Below the pieces are notes generated by a model that was not told the origin of the DNA, made no database searches, and saw only the letters and a list, made by a program, of their open reading frames with translations. This document shows, in pieces, positions 58,398-64,000 of a stretch of DNA of 64,000 nucleotides. The stretch is from DAMCZI01 sp032095175 (GTDB lineage Bacteria; Bacillota; Clostridia; Clostridiales; Caloramatoraceae): the NCBI GenBank assembly GCA_032095175.1, contig DAMCZI010000012.1:56536-120535 (forward strand). Direction: 5' to 3'. Made by a program: the position numbers and the translations under genes. Positions within the stretch are counted from its first letter, which is position 1, and each line of letters begins with the position of its first letter.

Positions 58398-60453
58398 CTA
58401 GTTCCATTCCTTCCTTTCTTTTTATTATGCGTTTTCTTATAATTAATCCTGCTGTAATGGCTATTGCTCCAACTCCTACCCATGTAAAGGGACCCTTTAA
58501 TATCTTTTTAAACACTCCTACCTTAGGTGTTTGAGTATCTACTCCTGGATTTTCTCCGTTTCCCGGCTCCACAGGCATTTCAACGACATTTAAGGAAAAA
58601 TCCTTCCTTAACTCAACATGCTGTCCTGTTGGATCATCAAAGGAGATTACTACTGCACCATTTACTACCCCTACCCCCTTTGGAGTAATATTTCCTTCAT
58701 AATGTTCATTTCCACCTGGTTCAAAATTACCAATAAAGTAATTGGAATTTGGTGCATCAAAATCCCCTTCAAGCTTTATCATAAGGTTGCTTACTGTCAC
58801 CTTTCCCATGTTATAAATATCAAATCCTATAGGAACAGGCTGACCTGGGTATGCCTCTTCAGGAAATGAAATGTCTGTTGTTTCAAGTCTTGTATTCTGC
58901 TGCACAGGTATTCCTATTAGCTCTGTGGATTTATATTCATTTCCCTCAGCATCCTCATATTCAAAGTTTGCTACTATTGTATATGTCTTTGCCTTTGCAT
59001 CCGGCACTGTACTAAAAGTCAATGTCTTTGCCGTCCTCTCCTTTGGCCCTATTCTATCTATAAAAAAGGTATTGCTGCTATTTACAGGAGTAAATACATT
59101 TCCTCCTTCACTTCCAGTTTCATTTATAGTAAGATATATTTTAATATTTTTTACTTCCTTTGCCTGACTTGTATTTATAAATGACATATTCAGTGTAAAG
59201 TTTTGTCCTGCACTTACTATTGATGGATTACAGCTGTATTTTTCAAGTATTATTTTAGGAACTGTCTTTACATTCATGTTCTCACTATATACAGGAATAA
59301 AAAACTGTTGTTCCTCTGAACATACTTTATTTTCTTGATCCTTATAATCAATCTTAATGGTTATGCCATAGTTCCCTTTAGTAAGCTTATCAGAAACACC
59401 AAGTTTAAAATTCACTCTATTTTTCTGATTACCACCAATCTGCGATATGTATTTTGTATTTGTTCCCCCTATAACTGAAAAACCATCATCCTTTAATCCT
59501 AAAATTGAAACTCTAACATCCTTTGCCGGAAGGTTTCCTTCGTTTAATATATCTATATCAACTCCTGTAAAACCTCCTGGATAAATAACCATCTCACTGC
59601 ATTCAAGTCCTCTTATGGAAAGGCGTGGAGCAGTATCATCATTTGTTACCTTGACATATATTGTTGTTTTATAGTCATATGAATTTCCATATGCATTTTC
59701 AAAGTTAAAGCTTAATGGTATTGGATAAGTTTTTTCCTGTACATTTCTTGCTATTTTAAACTGAAAATTAATTGTTCCAATGCCGTTTCCACTTATTTTT
59801 AAGAGAGTTTGTGCTAGACTTAGACTATCTATTTCAAAGGGAATCTCTGCTCCCTCACCAAGCTGTGGTGTTATTGTTATATTTCTTGCCTCATAGGAAC
59901 TTAAATTCTTTATTTTTAATGGTATGCTAATAGAATTCCCCGATTTTCCTATTGATATTGAGCTGTTTACTATCGATAGCTTCGGTGCGTACTTTGATGT
60001 ATCCACCGGTTGAGGTGGTACAGAATCCTTATCTTCAGGTACTGCATTTATTGTTATATATGTGCTTGTTGAACCTTCTGCATAATTTATAGTGATAGGA
60101 AGTCTAATATTTGCTCCTCCATTGTATATAAGTTCAAAGGTGGGAATTGTAGCTTCAGCATTCTCTTTTAATTCACCCACAGCTATTATTGAGCCCTGTC
60201 CTTTTATAGAAAAGGATGAGCTTTGATCTGAATCAATACTTAATGAAACATTAGTTAAAGTCTTGCCAGAAATATTTTTTATTACTAAACCAGACACTGC
60301 AAATGTCTGCCCTTTATATATTCCTGATTTAGGATTTGTATTGTAATCTGTTATAGTTACGTCTGCTCCAGATGCTTTTACGCATTGAATTCCAAATAAA
60401 CATTGAAGTGTGATAAATGTTAAACTTAATATTACTCCAATCCATTTTTTCAT
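58390..60453 (-). CDS. Secreted CARDB/COG1361-like protein with C-terminal anchor, copy 2
   Basis: 687 residues. Signal peptide (MKKWIGVILSLTFITLQCLF, CVKASG). Beta-sandwich repeats aligned with copy 1 (IYPGGFTGVDIDILNEGNL; CNPSIVSAGQNFTLNMSF; YPGQPVPIGFDIYNMGKV). C-terminal TM (FTWVGVGAIAITAGLII) and basic tail. The N-terminal ~130 residues are the most diverged from copy 1, while the region from ~140 to the end is highly similar. Confidence 0.85.
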   Translation of the reverse strand: MKKWIGVILSLTFITLQCLFGIQCVKASGADVTITDYNTNPKSGIYKGQTFAVSGLVIKNISGKTLTNVSLSIDSDQSSSFSIKGQGSIIAVGELKENAEATIPTFELIYNGGANIRLPITINYAEGSTSTYITINAVPEDKDSVPPQPVDTSKYAPKLSIVNSSISIGKSGNSISIPLKIKNLSSYEARNITITPQLGEGAEIPFEIDSLSLAQTLLKISGNGIGTINFQFKIARNVQEKTYPIPLSFNFENAYGNSYDYKTTIYVKVTNDDTAPRLSIRGLECSEMVIYPGGFTGVDIDILNEGNLPAKDVRVSILGLKDDGFSVIGGTNTKYISQIGGNQKNRVNFKLGVSDKLTKGNYGITIKIDYKDQENKVCSEEQQFFIPVYSENMNVKTVPKIILEKYSCNPSIVSAGQNFTLNMSFINTSQAKEVKNIKIYLTINETGSEGGNVFTPVNSSNTFFIDRIGPKERTAKTLTFSTVPDAKAKTYTIVANFEYEDAEGNEYKSTELIGIPVQQNTRLETTDISFPEEAYPGQPVPIGFDIYNMGKVTVSNLMIKLEGDFDAPNSNYFIGNFEPGGNEHYEGNITPKGVGVVNGAVVISFDDPTGQHVELRKDFSLNVVEMPVEPGNGENPGVDTQTPKVGVFKKILKGPFTWVGVGAIAITAGLIIRKRIIKRKEGMELDE

Positions 60454-61160
60454 TATGAACCCTCCTCGATTGTACTTTTAATCTCTACTTTATCTATATT
60501 TCCATCTTTAATAGATACAATTTTATTTGTGTAGGTTGCTATCTCTATATCATGTGTTACTATTATAAGAGTCTGTTTATGATCCTTTGCCATAGATGTT
60601 ATTAAATCCATAACCTCTGTGGTTGTCTTTGAATCCAAATTTCCTGTTGGCTCATCTGCAAAAACTATCTCTGGGTTAGTTATAAAAGCCCTTGCAATAC
60701 TTACCCTTTGCTGTTGCCCCCCACTCATTTGAGATGGCTTGTGATTCAATCTTTTACCTAATCCAACTGCCTCTAAAATATCCTTTGCTCTTTTCTCTCT
60801 AATTCTCCTAGGAACCCCCTTAAAAACTAAAGGAAGGGTTACATTTTCAATAGCACTTAACATAGGCAAAAGATTATAGGATTGAAAAACGAAGCCTATA
60901 TGATTTCTTCTAAACCTTGCAAGCTGCTTTTCATTCAGCTTTTCTATATATGTATCCTTTACTCTAATCTGCCCTCTAGTAGGCTTTTCAAGACCAGCCA
61001 AAAGATTTAACAATGTAGATTTACCAGAACCTGATGTTCCTAGAAGACAGCAAAATTCACCTGGGTCTATTGAAAAGTTAATATCATTTAGTGCAACAAT
61101 CTTTTCATCCCCCATTCTATAGACCTTTCTTAATCTTTTTACATCGATTATACTCTCCAA
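60453..61160 (-). CDS. ABC transporter ATP-binding protein, operon copy 2
   Basis: 235 residues, about 85% identical to the copy at 56136-56843, with all motifs intact: GTSGSGKST, FVFQSYNLLPML, MSGGQQQRVSIARAF, IVFADEPTGNLD, IIVTHD. TTG start after GGAGGGGG. The 1-nt overlap with the following gene is kept. Upstream lies an IS30-type insertion. Confidence 0.94.
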   Translation of the reverse strand: MESIIDVKRLRKVYRMGDEKIVALNDINFSIDPGEFCCLLGTSGSGKSTLLNLLAGLEKPTRGQIRVKDTYIEKLNEKQLARFRRNHIGFVFQSYNLLPMLSAIENVTLPLVFKGVPRRIREKRAKDILEAVGLGKRLNHKPSQMSGGQQQRVSIARAFITNPEIVFADEPTGNLDSKTTTEVMDLITSMAKDHKQTLIIVTHDIEIATYTNKIVSIKDGNIDKVEIKSTIEEGS

Positions 61161-61503
61161 CTACTAATTCCCCCTCCTATCTTACAAATCACATTACTCT
61201 ACTTACAAAGGAGATATTAAATCTTTTAATTTCTAAGTGTTTAAAAAAGAATTTAACGTTAATTGAAAAACTAACTTCCGATTCCTTAAACCCATTGTAA
61301 ATGAAAGACTAAGCTCTGCTTTTTTGTCTTTTTTTACTGTTAAATTTGCTTAAAATGTTATATAATTCTGATAAGACAACAACAAATCAAGGCATTTTTG
61401 GCATCAAAATAGGACCACCAGAATTTCGTTGCAAGAGTAAATTCCGCCGGTTATTGTTTTGAAGAATTAAGTTCCGGCGATATCTGCCTGAATTTTTGTT
61501 ATC
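61161..61503. other. Spacer between ABC operon copy 2 and the IS30 transposase gene
   Basis: No gene. The left part is AT-rich leader sequence. From about 61405 it is probably the left end of the insertion sequence (CAAAATAGGACC; AAATTCCGCCGG; AAGTTCCGGCG). Confidence 0.45.
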
Positions 61504-62938
61504 TTATTTTTTCAAAAGCATAGGTTTTAAATGAACTTCATCTGCTGGAATTTCTCTTAATGACAATCTTTCCAGCAATGATTCATCAAGCAACAGTTGA
61601 GCCAGTTTATATGGGGTACAGCCATTTAAACTGGCTCTAGCTGTACTATTGATATGGTTCATTGCAAGGGTAACATCTTCCTGAGTAAGATTCTTGAAGG
61701 ATTTACCCTTTGGCAATATGTATCTTATATATTCATGATTCTTTTCTATATATGGCTTCTGATATGAAGCCATCGGATTACAATAAAAGACTTTTGTTCT
61801 CTCGTTGCTATTATCGTCATACTCTATTAATTCTGGTGATTTGAATTCTGAACCATTATCAGTAAGTATTAAAGGAAAGCTCTTCTTGAATACTTCTGTA
61901 CCAACTTCATCATAAAGCTTATCTACTGCTTCTCTTACACAATCTTTTGTACATGAATCTAGGAGGAAGGCTATCATTAAAGAACAGCTTCTAAAGAAAA
62001 ATGTAAGAAGCACTTTTCCACCTTTAGTTCCATATACAGTATCCATTTCCACCACAGATGCTCCTGGATTAGCCTCTATATATGTATTGAAGTCATCGTA
62101 TGTTCGACCAATCCGATGAACAAATGACCTCGAAGCAGGGGTAACCGCCTTTTTTCTTGGTTTGTACCTTACTTTACGTGGAAGATCGATATTTCTTGCA
62201 GTAAACATATTTTTATCAAAATAACTGTACAAAGTTCTTTCGGAGCATCCTATTTCAGTTTTATGATTAGCGAAGATATGCGTTAAAGACTGCCCCTTCA
62301 ATATCAGTGGTGATATTAAATCATCAAGTTTTGTAAGTTCATGTGAAGTAATATCTACACCTTCTCTTGATGATTTCAGTAATTCATGGTAATTTGCATC
62401 TGCTACTTTCGCTCTATAGTGCTGCTTTTCTATGTGACATATGGTTATACGTTTACAACCATTACATACATGTGGAAAACGTGTAAGGTTTATGCATTTC
62501 ATAGAGGTATAATCTGGGCAGCTTCTGTAGCAATTTAAAATCTTGCACCTTTTACATAGTTGATCACATGATTTACCGCAAAGATGCATTTTTTGGCAGT
62601 CCTTTTTATTATTGCAGTTGATAAACTCCGCCTGCTTATGTCTGTTACTTGCTATTCTATTCCTTCTTATTTCCTTAGATATAGTTGTTGGGTCTTTTCC
62701 TAGATTCTTAGCAATTTCTTTAAGTGAACATTTCTGATTTAGTGATTCTTCAATGTAGTATCTGTCTTCAAGTGACAAGTGCTTTCCTTTGTTTAATTTA
62801 TCTTTTTTCATAGCTTAATTTCATCTCCTGATTTTATCAGGACAGATATCTACTTAAGCATACCAAATTTCTCTGCAATACTAAATTCCGCTTCTCCTTT
62901 TGTTATGGAATTTAGTTTTTCATTTTAGGACATTTTGT
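61405..62938 (-). mobile_element. IS30-family insertion sequence (boundaries approximate)
   Basis: The transposase gene is flanked by related sequences facing each other: CAAAATAGGACC...TAAATTCCGCC on the left and, reading inward from the right, CAAAATGTCCTA...TAAATTCCAT. Spacing differs between the sides and no clear target duplication was found, so the ends are estimates. Confidence 0.6.
61504..62811 (-). CDS. IS30-family transposase
   Basis: 435 residues, full length. N-terminal HTH (LSLEDRYYIEESLNQKCSLK; IAKNLGKDPTTISKEIRRNR), then a Cys/His-rich zinc region (~66-126, CNNKKDCQKMHLCGKSC). Catalytic DDE domain: D257 (VVEMDTVYG), D318 (LILTDNGSEF), E356 (YIEKNHEYIRYILPKG). No frameshift or stop, so it may be active. 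No second copy is in this window. Confidence 0.95.
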   Translation of the reverse strand: MKKDKLNKGKHLSLEDRYYIEESLNQKCSLKEIAKNLGKDPTTISKEIRRNRIASNRHKQAEFINCNNKKDCQKMHLCGKSCDQLCKRCKILNCYRSCPDYTSMKCINLTRFPHVCNGCKRITICHIEKQHYRAKVADANYHELLKSSREGVDITSHELTKLDDLISPLILKGQSLTHIFANHKTEIGCSERTLYSYFDKNMFTARNIDLPRKVRYKPRKKAVTPASRSFVHRIGRTYDDFNTYIEANPGASVVEMDTVYGTKGGKVLLTFFFRSCSLMIAFLLDSCTKDCVREAVDKLYDEVGTEVFKKSFPLILTDNGSEFKSPELIEYDDNSNERTKVFYCNPMASYQKPYIEKNHEYIRYILPKGKSFKNLTQEDVTLAMNHINSTARASLNGCTPYKLAQLLLDESLLERLSLREIPADEVHLKPMLLKK

Positions 62939-63191
62939 ATAACATCAAATTTAAAACAAGATAATCTTTATTAATTATGAAAATTATGTATTAAATTAGT
63001 ATATATTGGCGAATTTTATGCTAACATTTTACATTATGTCAAAATTTAATAGGTTACAGAATAATTAAATGTGAGTTTATATTTAGTAAAATATATCAAG
63101 ATTGATGAATATTATTGGAAACTACATTACTTCAATTATCATATTAATACATTGAAAAATTCTAGATGTGAGGTCAGATTTGATATATTAT
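62939..63191. other. Spacer resembling the upstream region of ABC operon copy 1
   Basis: Around 63020-63070 the sequence (ATTTTACATTATGTC...TTTAATAGGTTACAGAATAATTAA) aligns with 56938-56980 (ATTTTACATTGCC...TTTAATTGGTTACAGAATTATTAA), the region upstream of operon copy 1. No gene seen. Confidence 0.6.
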
Positions 63192-63238
63192 ATGTTTCAC
63201 ATAAATGATTCTTCATTGCTCGACCCTAAACATTTAGG
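63192..63238 (-). repeat. Dispersed ~52-bp repeat, copy C (reverse)
   Basis: Reverse complement of copies A and B (CTAAATGTTTAGGGTCGAGC, AATGAAGAATCATTTATG, GAAACAT). It abuts the large palindrome at 63239-63394. Confidence 0.8.
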
Positions 63239-63394
63239 CGTATTAAAGAAAATAACAAGTCAAAGATTTTGAGGATATTTTGCGTCAGACGAGGAAATGA
63301 AAGCTCAAGCTAGTTGTGCTAACTTGAGCTTTCATTGACGAAGTATGACACAAAATAGACCAAAATATTGACTTGTTATTTTCTTTAATACGCC
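63239..63394. repeat. 156-bp two-tier palindrome
   Basis: Outer arms CGTATTAAAGAAAATAACAA (from 63239) and TTGTTATTTTCTTTAATACG (to 63394) are perfect complements and extend inward by GTCAA/TTGAC; inner arms ATGAAAGCTCAAG and CTTGAGCTTTCAT form a second hairpin at about 63299-63339. No ORF. Probably a MITE-like or structured intergenic element. Confidence 0.8.
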
Positions 63395-63420
63395 TTATGC
63401 GAAATCATATTCCTTGATTC

Positions 63421-63464
63421 ATAAATCGCAATATACATTATTCAAAATCTTTATTGCGATTTAT
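63421..63464. repeat. Hairpin related to 5347-5392
   Basis: ATAAATCGCAATA (63421-63433) pairs with TATTGCGATTTAT (63452-63464); the AAAATCTTTATTGCG segment is shared with the hairpin near the flagellin gene. Confidence 0.65.
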
Positions 63465-63502
63465 ATAGACATAATTTCTTAAATATACATAAGTCCAAAA
63501 AA

Positions 63503-63525
63503 TAAAAAAAGCCCGACTTCTCGGG
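63503..63525 (-). terminator. Terminator of the rRNA operon
   Basis: On the - strand CCCGA-GAAG-TCGGG followed by C and seven T, about 18 nt after tRNA-Gly. Confidence 0.88.
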
Positions 63526-63542
63526 AAACACAGAGTTTTATT

Positions 63543-63616
<74 letters not shown>

Positions 63617-63625
63617 ATATGCAAA

Positions 63626-63739
63626 TCCGGCGACGTCCTACTCTCCCATGCAGTCTCCCGCAAAGTACCATCGGCGTGCTCGAGCTTAACCTTCGTGTTC
63701 GGAATGGGAACGGGTGTGACCTCGAGGCTATCGCCACCG
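63626..63739 (-). rRNA. 5S ribosomal RNA
   Basis: About 114 nt on the - strand with conserved blocks: GGTGGCGATAGCC at the 5' side, CACACCCGTTCCCATTCCGA, GAACACGAAGGTTAAGC and GGGAGAGTAGGACGTCGCC at the 3' end. Exact ends are approximate. Confidence 0.93.
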
Positions 63740-63741
63740 AA

Positions 63742-63909
63742 TTAGATGTTAGAGGTTGGATGTTGGATGTTAGAACCTTAGTATTCCTTTAGGCCTATTT
63801 CCTTTATCCACTCAACTTAACATTATTAAGAACTTTATTTTGGAAAAGATTTTCATTTAGAGTTCTCGGTTATGTCTAACCTCCAACTTCTAACTTCCAA
63901 CCTCCAAGT
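63742..63909. repeat. Complementary heptad repeats in the 23S-5S spacer
   Basis: Five tandem 7-mers at 63742-63776 (TTAGATG, TTAGAGG, TTGGATG twice, TTAGAAC) and five at 63875-63909 (TCTAACC, TCCAACT, TCTAACT, TCCAACC, TCCAAGT). The two arrays are near reverse complements and could fold into a long stem. Confidence 0.8.
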
Positions 63910-63954
63910 TTTTAGTTCTCTCAAAACTGCACAACAATTATCAAGTATACATTT

Positions 63955-64000
63955 GATCAAGCCCTCGACCTATTAGTATTAGTCAGCTCAACGCCTCACG
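63955..64000 (-). rRNA. 23S ribosomal RNA, 3' end (partial)
   Basis: The - strand reads CGTGAGGCGTTGAGCTGACT, then AATACTAATAGGTCGAGGGC, the conserved 3' terminus of bacterial 23S rRNA. The gene continues beyond the window. Exact 3' end uncertain by a few bases. Confidence 0.93.

Noticed and set aside
63239..63394. CRISPR repeat
   Set aside because: It is a single long palindrome with no regular repeat-spacer pattern; no CRISPR array was seen anywhere in the window.

Overview
The window is AT-rich bacterial DNA with strong GGAGG ribosome sites, a T-box, a sigma-28 type flagellin promoter and Clostridium-like proteins (flagellin carrying a peptidase insert, GerMN lipoprotein, UPF0182, ComFB, P2-like tail genes of the kind found in C. 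difficile phages). It most likely comes from a motile, low-GC Gram-positive member of the Clostridia. The species cannot be named from sequence alone.

Layout. 1-2890: the end of a split transketolase gene, then an SCP2-like protein, a VOC protein and a TetR regulator, all on the + strand. 3417-5084 (-): a flagellin whose variable region is a zinc-peptidase domain (flagellinolysin type), with a sigma-28 promoter and its own terminator. 5631-8857 (+): a DnaQ-like exonuclease with a BRCT domain and RecQ helicase, each preceded by the same ~52-bp repeat. 8971-12352 (+): a secreted M1-type peptidase and a secreted protein of unknown function.

12369-27699: a compact P2-like contractile tail locus. 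Reading leftward it has a late-regulator-like protein, tail completion protein, sheath, tube, two chaperone frames joined by a predicted -1 frameshift, tape measure, X, D, a short OB-like protein, a U-like protein, W, J, I, fibres, small proteins, holin and amidase. A repressor and an ImmA/IrrE-type peptidase diverge from it at the right end. No terminase, portal, capsid or integrase is present, so it is best read as a phage-tail-like bacteriocin (tailocin) cluster with its own lysis cassette and repressor/protease switch.

27750-31390: two directly repeated ComFB units (the first with a nonsense codon) flank a DUF4180 gene, a frameshifted remnant and a methyltransferase-glycosyltransferase fusion. 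31504-36958 (-): sensor kinase, response regulator, FtsX-type permease and ABC ATPase, a typical peptide-antibiotic or envelope-stress module. 37150-41140 (-): two paralogous ~400-residue winged-helix-like proteins around a MerR-methyltransferase fusion with a textbook MerR promoter, plus a degraded piece of a second fusion gene.

41822-45067: tRNA-Arg, an old-yellow-enzyme-type reductase, two tRNA-Ser genes with a consensus promoter, serS and its T-box leader. 45126-52619: a small ORF, UPF0182, NiaR-like repressor, a GerMN lipoprotein / kinase / regulator operon, an HD-domain protein and a DUF3892-like protein. 52737-61160 (-): two tandem copies of a three-gene operon (ATPase, secreted beta-repeat protein with a C-terminal anchor, MacB-like permease). 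61504-62811: an IS30-family transposase that seems to lie between the second copy and its ancestral upstream region. 62840-64000: palindromic intergenic repeats, then tRNA-Gly, 5S and the 3' end of 23S rRNA, all on the - strand, with heptad repeats in the 23S-5S spacer.
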